A stretch of DNA of 64,000 nucleotides from the NCBI GenBank assembly GCA_032622095.1, contig CP136066.1, positions 201,894,978 to 201,958,977 of the forward strand, given 5' to 3'. A program made the position numbers and the translations under genes. A model generated the notes under the pieces. It made no database searches and was not told the origin of the DNA. It saw only the letters and a list, made by a program, of their open reading frames with translations. Within the stretch, counting starts at the first letter, position 1; each line of letters starts with the position of its first letter. The stretch comes from Siphonodentalium dalli (taxonomy: Eukaryota; Mollusca; Scaphopoda; Gadilida; Siphonodentaliidae). Of the stretch, positions 54,472 to 64,000 are shown piece after piece.

Positions 54472-55198
54472 TTAAAGGGGTACTGTACACAAAGATAGGC
54501 GACTTTTTTTATTTACTCCCATTGAAATAACTTTCAAGTTAGATTGTGTTCGTGTTATATGAGTTTCGTATAAACCTAATTTAGCTAAGAAAATATTGAT
54601 CTTGGAAACAAAAATATTTCGATTTCAAACTACGCGCCATGTGTTTGACCTTCACCGGAGAAGACGCAGCTCGCAGGAAGAACCGGAAGTTCATTGCTCA
54701 CAGCTTCGATTGATGCATTCAATCTCTTCCATCGAACAATCTCACTCCCTATAAAATACTTGACGCTTTATGACTCTTATTTCTTTCTCCCTGTTTTCCG
54801 AATCGGTTATAACGGGCCTTCTTTTGCAGGTAACATGTTTTGTTTGCAACTCAATAATGTTCGCGAACGGCCGTCGATAAAAGACACGCAGCAAATGCGA
54901 TTTCAAGAACTGTAACTCGTAATGGCATAATTCTCCATTTTATGACTCCAGCCATCATTCGGCAAACCTCGTCAGATTCCGTCACCGTTTCAGAGGTCAC
55001 AGGTCGAGGAGTTCAGAATGTCCAGCCATAAATGAATTTATATTAAATAATTCAATTTTACTTTTACGATAGCCTATTACCCGGAAAGTTTTCAGTAGAC
55101 ATCGTCGACTCAAATTAGTTATTTTATAATATAATATTCATATTAGATCGCTATTGTCACCGGGAATTTATTGAAATTGGGGTACAGTACCCCTTTAA
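54472..55198 (-). mobile_element. TTAA MITE family 1, copy 2 (727 bp)
   Basis: TTAA at 54472-54475 and 55195-55198, with AGGGGTACTGTAC ends in perfect inversion. Its sequence is the reverse complement of 3609-4248 throughout, apart from a 74-bp gain that is the micro-element plus its target duplication. The open frame at 54694-54912 is not shared with copy 1 in the same frame. Confidence 0.9.
54956..55020. mobile_element. 65-bp micro-element, copy 2, with 9-bp target duplication
   Basis: Inserted in MITE family 1 copy 2. TCCAGCCAT flanks it on both sides (54947-54955 and 55021-55029), whereas MITE copy 1 has a single such site (complement near 3779-3787) and no insertion. Ends are CATTCGGCAAACC and GAGTTCAGAATG. 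Confidence 0.85.
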
Positions 55199-55498
55199 GC
55201 AAATCTCACAATGTGAACATGGTTATAACTTATAATAGTGACTGAGGGGAATACTGTTTAGTTTTGGCAAGTGATTAACCCTCATTAAGCATAAATTAAG
55301 AAATATTAGTACTGGGGGTGGTCATTGTGCGGATAGTAAAATATGAAATTGTTGCTAAACATGAAATTTTATTAACATGGGTAACGTTAATTATCACAAT
55401 TCTCCCCAACCTGGGTAAATTTATCATAATTTCAGGAACCTGGGTAACTTTATCACAGAAAACCGATGAGAGTGACCAATTCAGCAGTAATACCCTGG

Positions 55499-56232
55499 TA
55501 AAATTAGATCATTTTACTTGCTGTTCCAATCACCAAGGTAAATACCACGGTGCATGTATTCACCACGGTGTGCTAGAGATTTTTATATATAAATGTAAGG
55601 GTGGCTCATGTTTCCATGTATCATATTTGGTGATCAAAGATCGAACTTGAACCATACATAATTATTATATCAAAGTCGACAAAATAAAAATACAAGAAAT
55701 CGGACTATTTTACGCGGAACGTCACCCATATAGTGTTGACACATTCCTTCCAGATGTGGAAATATATATAAGCATCCACGAAATTAGTTATAAGTACAGA
55801 GAGCGTTGCCTAAGGTGTCAAAGGGCGACGAGTCCAGAGTAATATCCAGGGTGTTTGTTAAAATAATTGAGCCTTTCAACAGAAATTGCTATATATATAT
55901 GTATTTCCGAAATAATTGGTTGAATTAATAAATTGTCCCAGTTATCCCCAGTCTCCTGCCAGCGACGCGTATATAGGATTGTCTCAAACATGAGTTGAAA
56001 TACAAACATTCCGTTGGGGGTGAATTCCATTAACAACGAAGAGCGTTTCGTAATTTCGAATGTAGACAACACTGAAGGGCCACTCTCACCAACAAAATTG
56101 CTGAAGGGTACACAGGTTTTGCAATGTCGTTCTAAATGTCGTTTTGTTTTCGTGTAAAAGGACTGAAAACAAACTGACTTTCACGGACACAGTTGATGCC
56201 CATAACAAACGCTGAATTTGTCGATTATTAAT
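55499..56232. other. No gene recognised
   Basis: AT-rich. Open frames are short and unsupported. Confidence 0.4.
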
Positions 56233-56610
56233 TGTCACCCAGTTTCGTTCAGTTAATTGGGTGCCCAGCTTTTTAAAACTTTCAGTTGGGTACCCAGCTT
56301 TAATAAGATTTACATTTGGGTACCCAGCTTTGTGGAAGCAGTACCTATATGTCCTATTGCCCTATGCCTATAAATTATTCTCCGCTATTAATTTTTGCAA
56401 GCATCGTGACAATATCTATCATATATATAAACAAGTATATAGTCACATCTTTAACAGGTTCATTTCGCAATCGACTGACGACAACCACTAAGTATATCAC
56501 GCTCTGTACGAAATTTCATAAAGCTTCACTTAATCACCTTGGTAACCAAATGTTAATTTTACAAAAGCTGGGTACCAAACTGAACGGAAGGGGTGGCAGT
56601 GACCATTTCA
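56233..56610. mobile_element. Inverted-repeat MITE with GGGTACCCAGC repeats
   Basis: CGTTCAGTT..GGGTGCCCAGCTTTT (56246 on) is matched by AAAAGCTGGGTACC..AACTGAACG (ending 56586), with weaker pairing out to GTCACCC/GGTGGCAGTGAC. Two further copies of TTGGGTACCCAGCTTT follow at about 28-30 bp spacing next to the left end. No coding sequence and no clear target duplication. Confidence 0.6.
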
Positions 56611-57050
56611 GCATTACAAACCATATGTACCTCTTAGCACATTTTCAAAACCGTATACCATTCACTGGGCATTCAGGAATTTTTTGGGGACTGGATCTGA
56701 CTCCAAAAGCGCTCAGCGCGCGTATATTATCGATAATTATTGTCACAGCGGCGTGCCGTTATCGACGAGAATTCTCAAAAGGAAGAACACTGGAGGAAGT
56801 CTTACGAACGAATAACATTCTCGATGAGTCGGATTTATGACGACAAACCGCTGACTAACATTCCAGTGGTGAACGAGAACATTAGCAGCCATGTTGCATC
56901 AACTTGTTTCGGTTCAGTGAGAAAAAGGTTATCTCAGACGCTGGTATTATATTAGCGGTACATTATTTGCGAGCCAATATTTAATAGCCGGGCAAGATTT
57001 TTTATCTACGGAAAGCCGAATCAGCAGTAACTTGGAGACGCCCGACACCT
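56611..57050. other. No gene recognised
   Basis: A 174-codon frame (56316-56837) spans the MITE end and this flank but has no recognisable domain. Confidence 0.35.
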
Positions 57051-57570
57051 TTGTGCTTTATTACGCGCGCCGCGTGTATACTAATGTCCAAATTCTTTCG
57101 CCTGGGTACTGGAGTTTACGCTGGGGGTTTTATTTATAGAAAAAATGGAATTTTTGGGACGGATTTAAAAGTCGAACTGCGCGACCAGGAGGGCGAATCC
57201 GGTAAAAGGTGTAGTTGGGAATTTCTATTTCTTTTATTGTCCTTTACATTATTATGTCAATAAGGTTCATTTTTGGTTTGTGACAAGCTATAAATAATAA
57301 ACAAATAAAAGAAATGAAAAAGATAATTTGTAAGTGTTATATTTCAACTTTGTTTTCGTTCTGCAGCCCACTGAGGGTTGTAGTCGGGGACGGTCGAGTC
57401 GGCCGCCGGTTCGTTAATTAGGTGATGGTTGTTATTGTTATTTTAACGGAATTCTGAGTTGGTCATTCGCGAAACCAATATATTTTATATTCTATAATTA
57501 CAAACATGGGTACCGGTATATAATATATATATATATGATCTTGAGCGCGTTACCATTTCTGACATTGGTT
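57050..57570 (+). repeat. Dispersed repeat, most continuous copy
   Basis: Contains in one piece the blocks that are split or diverged at 6640-7570 and 11760-12450: GTCGAACTGCGCGACCAGGA, TGTGACAAGCTATA, CTGCAGCCCACTGAGGGTTG, TTTAACGGAATTCTGAGTTG and GATCTTGAGCGCGTTACCAT. Non-coding; useful as the reference copy. Confidence 0.75.
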
Positions 57571-57940
57571 CTCTTCTACTTTTACTGCTCGTGCTATTCT
57601 CTGTCATGTCATGTGAAGCGCCCGGATGGTCGAAAAGATCGAGTAGTTTTCTCCTTCACCCGAAGTCATGCTATATATTCCACGGGAAGGATCCTAGTAA
57701 TACGGTTGTAACCAAACAACGTGTATGGTTACATAATTATATACGACTAAATGATGTCCACAATAATTTGGTGTAGTCAATTAGTAATGTTATAGAACCG
57801 TCTCGGATCAACCATTCTCAGTAAGGTAAAGGCTATACAAGAGGTGGCATCAGAGATGATGTGTCTCGTTTTCGGTGGCTTACCGCCGGTGGCTACCGCC
57901 AATTGGTGTGCATCGTGCAGTATCGGTAGACTAATTAATA
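57571..57940. other. No gene recognised
   Basis: A 61-codon frame (57591-57773) is unsupported. GGTGGCTTACCGCCGGTGGCTACCGCC near 57885 is a short internal duplication. Confidence 0.4.
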
Positions 57941-58460
57941 GGTAAAATCGAAAAATGACTAATTAAGGGCCATAACTCCATCAAATTTTATCGGGCCAGG
58001 CTGGTTTTCGAACTCGTCCGAAATATTCTTGGCAAGTATGTCTATTCCAAATTTTAAACAAATCGGAGTACGTTTGTTGAAGTTATCGCGCTAACAAGCT
58101 AAAAATTCACGAAAAATGACTAATTAAGGGCCATAACTCTATCAAATTTTATTGGGCCAGACTGGTTTTCGAACTCGTCCGAGATATTCTTGGGAGACAC
58201 CTATATACCAAATTTCAATCAAATCGGATAACGTTTGTTGAAGTTATCGCGCTAACGAGCTGAAAATTCGTGAAAAATGACTAATTAAGGGCCATAACTC
58301 TATCAAATTTTATCGGACCAGGCCGGTTTTCGAACTCATCCGAGATATTCTTGGGAGACACCTATATACCAAATTTCAATCAAATCGGACAACGTTTATT
58401 GAAGTTATCGCGCTAACGAGCTGAAAATTCAAAGGGCCATAACTCTGTAATAAATGTGCG
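57941..58460. repeat. 161-bp tandem repeat, about three copies
   Basis: AAAAATGACTAATTAAGGGC starts at 57951, 58112 and 58273, an exact 161-bp period, with AAGTTATCGCGCTAAC before each junction. A partial fourth copy follows. The phrases resemble widespread non-coding invertebrate repeats. It is followed by a GCCCGCCCGTCC stretch (58556-58585). Confidence 0.9.
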
Positions 58461-59149
58461 GACGAACCCGATTTTTTGTCAGCAGCTTACGTGCATGGAT
58501 ATGTACTCACATTTTTAATCCGTCAATAAACGGTTGAGTTATAAGCAAAACACTTCGCCCGCCCGTCCGCCCGCCCACCGTCCCTCATCAAACTATAAGT
58601 CGAGTTTTGGAAACAAACTCGACTAAAAAGCAAACATTATTATTGCAATGCATTCCGGTTGGTACACTCATCTTACATGTACACCCACACATACATCATC
58701 AAGTTACCGTATCGATGTTCGTGGTCTGCGTATATTCACATTCCAGTGTTATGGCTGATATCACTTGACAAACATGCATGCTTGTCGAGCGACCTAATTT
58801 CGTGCAACTGTACTGTACTGCAAGTCCGTAGCCAGCCACTAGCAAAGACAGTTCGTCATATATTATGAGGGCATTGGACACGAGCTGTGAAGCGACGAGA
58901 GGGGTTGTCCCCTATCGCATTGAGGGGGGTCCGGGGTTTCTCCCCCGGGGATTTTTTTTGAAAAATACGATGCAAACGGCGTACTTTAGATCCACCCTGA
59001 AACAAAAAAGTTGAGCTTTGATTTTTCCAAGTTTTCTCTCACAGGCCTGAATCTGAACGGTATATATATATAGCCTAGCTGTTCTAAATGAACCAGTTGT
59101 CTTGTGCATGGGGGAGTAACATAATCCACTGGGCCTGACCATGGATCGA
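58461..59149. other. Non-coding repeat-like stretch
   Basis: GAGTTTTGGAAACAAACTCG (58603-58622) is a hairpin with 7-bp arms. GGGGGGTCCGGGGTTTCTCC (about 58923) belongs to a GC-rich phrase common in invertebrate transposon flanks. No gene. Confidence 0.4.
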
Positions 59150-59640
59150 ACCAGTATCAGACAAGTTTGTGACCTGAACCTGAAAATTTCTAAATCCTAA
59201 CATCTATAGTAGTCTATCTGCAGGGAATATCACCTCCCCCAATTTGTTTTTCTTAAGTTATTTATAAGTTTTTAACTGACCATATGGGAGGGACCAGGAC
59301 ACACTGGGCCGACCATGGATCGACCCTGTGTGAGAAAATTTTGAAATCTGAACATACAAGTTACAAAATCCTAGTATCTATTGAGTAGCCTCATGTTTCC
59401 AAATGTTAGAAACTTTAAACCTTTAATGTTGGAAAATTTCTAATTGTTGGTCATTTCAGTCAAATATTTGGACCAAAAGTAGGAAAATATGTAAATGATG
59501 GTCTAAAATAAAATATTCCCCATCAATAGATTGTTGGAAAATCGATCTACGAAATCGATTTTAACCTATTGTTTCGTGTGACATTTCCAACTATTGTTAT
59601 GTCGGGCATGATATTTCGAACAGTTTTGACCAAGGTTGTT
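59150..59640. repeat. Copy of the 21500-22310 repeat
   Basis: GGACCAGGACACACTGGGCC, CCTAGTATCTA, GGAAAATTTCTAA and GTAGGAAAATATG follow the same order as at 21770-22310. Confidence 0.65.
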
Positions 59641-60240
59641 GGCCATAGCTTAATTTGCACTCTGTAGTATTTTCGTGTACCTGCCTCTGCCCCGGCTATG
59701 TGCTTTACGCGACACCCTTTCGCTGTATGTATGGGTCTTTATATCCAGTGATTCCGGCAGGCTACTTTTAGTTGGTTATGTTGATGAACCACACGCAGGT
59801 CGAACTCCGGAGCCTTAAGCTGCTTTCACATACCTGCGGCTGATGCAGTTTAGACGCATCCGATTTCCAAATGTTGCGGTTTAAATAACTGCGTGCATGC
59901 ACCGCAACCCCAGTGATACATGTATATATATGTATGGTTTGAAACGTTGTGCCTATATAATCCGATCGCCGCATGCATCAGCAGCATGTCAGTGAACCCC
60001 CTTAATTGGCTACGGCTTGTACTGTATACTTTACAAGTAGCTAGACGTAGCGTTACGTATTCTATTATAGAAATGACTGGCTGTATTATTTTTGTCCCCC
60101 CAAAAATTTATTTTTGGGGGACTATTGTAATCAGCCCTTTAAAATGGGATTTTCCGTACGTTACTTGTGGGGTGCACCCCACAAGTCATGCAAACAAAAG
60201 ATCGCACCTCACAAGTACCCTGTGGTTTTTCCTAGCGTTA
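59641..60240. other. No gene recognised
   Basis: CCCCAAAAATTTATTTTTGGGG (60100-60121 region) is a perfect short palindrome, and TTGTGGGGTGCACCCCACAA is another at about 60166. A 113-codon frame spanning them is not credible. Confidence 0.45.
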
Positions 60241-60250
60241 TATGGACTTT

Positions 60251-60605
60251 TTTCGACTTAGAAAATTAAATTTTCTTCTTTTTTCTTTGGTTTCCGGATG
60301 ATAACTCAAGTTTGGACTGTTCAATTGAAAATTAATTTTTTTGTGAGTCATGGATATCAAAATACAGGTCAAGTTCGAATTTGAGTTTGATCCGATGATT
60401 TTTTCTCAGAGTTATGGGCTTTTCGACTTAGAAAATTCAATTTTTCTTGTTTTTTCTTTGGTTTCCGGATGATAACTCAAGTTTGGATTGTTTAATTGGA
60501 AATTCTGTTTTTTTTTGTGGGGCGTTCATATCAAAATACAGGTCAAGTTCGAATTTGAGTTTGATCCAATGATTTTTCCCAGAGTTATGGGCCTTTCGAC
60601 TTTGA
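60251..60605. repeat. Tandem repeat of about 171 bp, two copies
   Basis: TTTCGACTTAGAAAATT starts at 60251 and 60421, and a third start (TTTCGACTTTGAAAA) is at 60594. TCCGGATGATAACTCAAGTT and AAAATACAGGTCAAGTTCGA recur in each copy. Confidence 0.9.
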
Positions 60606-60769
60606 AAAACATTGTTTATAATTTTCTGTATGAGGGTACCTTCATGGTGTAATCAACTCCTCCTACAGTTTTGATCGTAGATATTTGAAACATCAGAGTA
60701 TTGTTACCCACATATTGGAGATGTGCAACATGTATATAGATGAGGGAATTTTTTTTTTCAACATTTTTT

Positions 60770-60927
60770 TAAAAAAGCGGCATTGACTTGCCACGTTGTC
60801 GGGGGACACTGTGGTCGGCCGACCTTTTATCACTGTTGTTGTTTGAAGCTGATGATATGGGTGCGATCGAATAGGATTGTGTACCTTTAACCCTAATCAA
60901 TCATCTCATTCTATTTATACAGTGAAA
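60770..60927 (+). repeat. Repeat segment shared with 14951-15329
   Basis: AAAGCGGCATTGACTT, GCTGATGATATGGGTGCGAT and GTGTACCT match 15038-15105 in order. Confidence 0.45.
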
Positions 60928-61309
60928 ATGGCTTCCTGATTGAGGGGAGTATTAAAGGAAGAACCCGATACTGTCTCTCAGATTCAAGCAAAAAGGTTGG
61001 TTTTATACAAAGCAAGGATTGCATGTTATTAATTTGGGTCAAGATTACTACTTGTAATACTATATTTTAGTGCTTCGAGTGAACATGTATGCAAGATGTA
61101 TTTTGGAATTGTGTTCACATTCAGGAATTCATAAAGGAACTCAGCGATTGGGGTAAAATTGACAGCATTGATCTCTGTCCCCAACAGATGACAATGATTC
61201 TGGGCTCACACCAACGGATCCGAACTTTACAACGAACTTGCTATTAAACAATACATTTATAGGACTAAATTCAAGCCAATTAATGTATCCTCAAAGAGTT
61301 GAATTATAG
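60928..61309 (+). CDS. Two exon-like segments, function unknown
   Basis: After an acceptor-like CTATTTATACAG (ending about 60922), a 24-codon open segment reads ENGFLIEGSIKGRTRYCLSD and ends before GTTGGT. A second segment begins after the strong acceptor CTCTGTCCCCAACAG (ending 61187) and reads DNDSGLTPTDPNFTTNLLLN and so on to TAG at 61307-61309. The phases do not join simply. The second segment has a weak likeness (DSG..DPN) to the candidate exon at 16147-16276, and both lie downstream of copies of the same dispersed repeat. This may be a relic of one duplicated gene or transposon ORF. Confidence 0.2.
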
Positions 61310-62069
61310 ATACTAATGTGAGAAGTATATCGCAAGATCCCAATCGAAACAAGATGAATTTTCGAAAAACTGGTTCCTTTTAGAAAAGGCTAGACTTGTA
61401 TAGCATGTGCGCATGAGTCAACACAATTGCAATAAACTTGAGTATCCTGGAAATGATCTCTTAACCAGCTCGAAAACTCACTTAATTATTATACCCAGAA
61501 AATACGAACCCCCCCCCCCAATTCCACAATGCCGTCTGTGGTTAGAAGTCGTACCTACGCCGCACACCGGAACAAAGTTCAAAAATTAAAATCTGAATTA
61601 TTGTATACAAATGAACAATTATTCGATTTATCCCTATTTACATATAAGTCACTGGAAGTGAATATAGTGTACGAAATAGGAGAGCGAAATGTGAGCGAAT
61701 TGGAAGAATGTCACAAAACAGTCACTTGGTCTATAATAATATGTATCACAAACAATGAAACATAGTTTCTGAAACCTCTTTGATGAGCTTCTGAAACCAC
61801 AGGTACTTCCTTCTTACCATTTATAAATTTGATTCAAAACCTGATTTTTGGGGACTTTATGTACAGTAATTGTGCTGAAACACCGTTTTTGAGGAAAAGT
61901 TTATATTCATTTACCCCCCCCCCCCCCCCCCCCCCAAACATGAGACTGATCTGATGTCACACATGTTTGTGATGTCAATATTGATTACAAACATGTGTTA
62001 CAGTCCTACCATGTAGTTTATACAGTACATGGGGCCTGTCGTTAAAACGAGTAAATAATATAAATATTT
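61310..62069. other. Non-coding, with a long C run
   Basis: A 24-base C run occupies about 61914-61936 and a shorter one is near 61511. A 78-codon frame at 61529-61762 starts MPSVVRSRTYAAHRNKVQKL and looks protein-like but I recognise nothing in it. Confidence 0.35.
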
Positions 62070-62097
62070 AAAAAATATATATTTAAAGGAGGACGCA

Positions 62098-62133
62098 ACT
62101 TTAACAAACTCATCTCTACGAGTTTGTTAAAGT
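62098..62133. repeat. Perfect 14-bp stem hairpin
   Basis: ACTTTAACAAACTC and GAGTTTGTTAAAGT flank an 8-base loop (ATCTCTAC). No T run follows and no gene ends here, so I do not call a terminator. Confidence 0.85.
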
Positions 62134-62920
62134 GGCATGGGATCCAATCTTCATGTCGGGGAAATCCTGGCGCCGCCACTGAAGGACATATACTAGTTTT
62201 TCCTAACATTTCAGACGGGGAGTATGGTTGGCTGAACATGCTTTTTGTAATAATTGTGGCATATATACGTAATATACGATATAAAATATATAAATTAAAA
62301 ATATTATATAAATATAGATACATGTATATGTGTGTGGGCATGGGGACAGAGGACCGGAGACAAGTTGCCAAACTTATCAGAGCTCTTCTCACCTGGCATT
62401 CAACTGCTAATACATAAGAGATAGTCCGGGAGCTGATATGGTACTCCTCCACCCCACCCCATGATTTAACTTCGCCATCTAATTTCTTATTGTGTCTCTC
62501 AACTTTTAATCTATGTTAACACGAACCAAAAGTGGCCGTGTAGACACCAGACAAGATGACGTCCACAATGGCTGCCGTTTTTCAGACAATTAAGTCAGTT
62601 TTATGCAAATTATAGTGAGAACATCTTGTTAAAGACATAGTATGTACTTAATCGGGTGCGTGAAACTGATAAGTTTGTATTCAGACGCTATGCCAACTAG
62701 TGGAATGTTGCATTCTACTAACATCACCGAAAATCTCAAGCAAATCGACCGTAACACTCCATAGAAGACATCGTCTGAACTACGCTCAATTGTAAATAAT
62801 TACCTCTCGATTCGGGACGCAACTACGTCGACAATCTAACGGAAACGATTTCACAATCGAGAGTCGCTACATTTAATTAATATATAATAATGATGATGTG
62901 TCGTGTCAATTTGGATATAA
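62134..62920. other. Non-coding, with a YY1-like foldback relic
   Basis: ACAAGATGACGTCCACAATG to GTGAGAACATCTTGTTA (62552-62632) resembles the left arm of the 12664-14745 foldback near 12773-12850. No partner arm is seen. Confidence 0.4.
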
Positions 62921-62929
62921 TATTTGTAT

Positions 62930-63160
62930 AATATAACTACTTTGAGCAAGATTATTCTCCATTTGATCACCCTACCGGAGTGTTTACATCACTTTAAATG
63001 TATACAACTGTATAATATATTTTGTGAAGCCAAGACAGAATGCCACATTTTTAGGGCAAAATTGGAACTCCACGTCAAAATGGCCGCCGAAAATGGCAAA
63101 TATGACGTTTTTTCACTAATATCTTCTTGATCAGTTTCTGCTGTTAGGAACTGCATGGTC
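62930..63160 (+). repeat. Two dispersed repeat segments
   Basis: 62936-62997 repeats 19110-19185. 63030-63155 is the inverted counterpart of 30825-30965 and includes AAAATGGCCGCCGAAAATGG. No gene. Confidence 0.65.
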
Positions 63161-63734
63161 GAAAGACTTTATATTGTATTGTTCATGTTAACTGATCTTT
63201 GGAGCAATGCAGTATGACTCCAGTATGCATGCCATTCTCGTGGTCCCAGACCCTTCCAATCAAGGACTATTCCGAAAGTATTATGATATGGCCTCTCCTC
63301 TGGGAGTCCACCAGAATCAGTATGAGTTTGAAATCGATCTTCTGCAAACTGAGATAATACAAATGCATAAAGATGCCTATAAATAGATGGGAAATGTTCA
63401 AATAATAAGTTCAATAAATTGTCATTATTATCGCGGAAAGGGTCACTGTTGCTACATTTTGGTGTGTTGGCCCTGTTGGGTGCCCAGCTATGCGGCAAAA
63501 AAGTGTTTTGGCACCCATCTTGAACTTTGCTGTCTTTTTATCACACCTTTGACACCAAAATCTTGGATCCAATCAATGGTGCATTGATAGCCATCTTTAA
63601 AACTGTCTATGCCCCATATTTGCTTTTTATCAGTGATATAACGCTAAAAATGTGATATCTCTAATATAAACCCACAAGGATCAATGCAAAACACCTTAAT
63701 GAAAAGCTGGATACCATTCTGCAATAAACGGATA
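63161..63734. other. No gene recognised
   Basis: A 109-codon minus frame (63169-63498) has no recognisable domain and no supporting neighbours. Confidence 0.35.
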
Positions 63735-63800
63735 AGATTATCGCAGTCTGGGCTAGACGAGGTTAGCACGGGTTCGCACCCCGACATGGGCGAAATTCAG
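63735..63800 (+). repeat. tRNA-like SINE fragment (possible)
   Basis: GAGGTTAGCACGGGTTCGCACCCCGACATG resembles the T arm and box B of a tRNA-derived SINE: GGGTTCGCACCC gives a short stem with a seven-base TTCGCAC loop. The 5' half with box A is not convincing, so a real tRNA gene is excluded. Confidence 0.35.
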
Positions 63801-64000
63801 GACTGCACTTTTCAAGCTTGATATGAGTTGACGGACATATCAATGTGCCATTCTGATTGATACATGGCCACTTTGATAACAAATGAGAATTTGTTCACGT
63901 TTATTGAATTAAGAAGATATGAAGCAATGAACACTCAATGTATGTAATCATGTTGATATTCTGATATATCCAACAATATTATTCTGTGTATTCTGTATCA
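63801..64000. other. No feature recognised
   Basis: AT-rich end of the window. Confidence 0.4.

Larger units (their letters stand above)
54338..55495. mobile_element. Inverted-repeat element interrupted by a MITE
   Basis: Arms of about 135 bp (54338-54471 and about 55365-55495) are inverted: ACCGCTGAATTGGTCATTCT with the complement of AGTGACCAATTCAGCAGTAA, and several GATAAAGTTACCCAGGTT-type words inside. The interior is largely a TTAA MITE of family 1, which inserted later. Confidence 0.7.

Noticed and set aside
56316..56840. 174-codon plus-strand frame
   Set aside because: It overlaps an inverted-repeat MITE end, has no domain and no splice or promoter context.
62098..62133. Rho-independent-type terminator
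   Set aside because: The hairpin is strong but lacks a U tract, and this is eukaryotic DNA with no adjacent gene.
63735..63800. Genuine tRNA gene
   Set aside because: Only a T-arm-like box B is present; no acceptor stem or box A can be formed.

Overview
This is a eukaryotic, animal-type genomic window with no recognisable intact host gene. It is AT-rich, has no operon-like gene packing, and is almost wholly made of transposable elements, their relics, satellites and dispersed repeats. The LINE, Ty3/Gypsy-like and 5S-rRNA-derived repeats, the abundant TTAA MITEs and the long G/C runs suggest a marine invertebrate (perhaps a lophotrochozoan such as a mollusc or brachiopod). That assignment is inference; nothing here fixes the species.

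Layout. 0.7-3.1 kb is a decayed satellite of roughly 255-285 bp units with a retroelement 3' end inserted in it. 3.5-6.3 kb is a 25-bp minisatellite containing a 640-bp TTAA-flanked MITE. 8.0-11.5 kb is a hAT-like element with G-run ends, itself inserted in an older copy of that MITE and holding a 977-bp tandem duplication and a 109-bp palindrome. 12.6-14.7 kb and 16.6-17.6 kb are foldback elements built around YY1-like AAGATGGCGGCC motifs. 17.8-18.2 kb is a piggyBac-type MITE. 20-24 kb holds decayed repeats and two copies of a coiled-coil coding relic. 24.87-32.09 kb is a 7.2-kb element with long terminal inverted repeats (TIRs) and a 6-bp target duplication. 32.2-37.4 kb is a 5.2-kb inverted-arm structure enclosing a Ty3/Gypsy-like gag-protease remnant. 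37.5-42.3 kb (minus) and 43.7-47.6 kb (plus) are two related LINEs arranged head to head. 49-57 kb is a nest of MITEs, palindromes, 5S-derived repeats and a 65-70 bp micro-element. 58-61 kb holds tandem repeats of about 161 and 171 bp, and the end holds dispersed repeats and a tRNA-like SINE fragment.

How the parts relate. The window records successive insertions. Several target sites can be reconstructed exactly because an uninterrupted paralogue lies elsewhere in the same window: the TTAA MITE in the satellite, the hAT-like element in the MITE, and the 65-bp micro-element in the second MITE copy. The reverse transcriptases keep catalytic motifs (YADD) but are broken by stops and frameshifts, so nothing here looks autonomous today. 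The most unusual item is the 65-70 bp insertion element with 9-10 bp target duplications, followed by the several large foldback elements whose arms contain their own tandem arrays.
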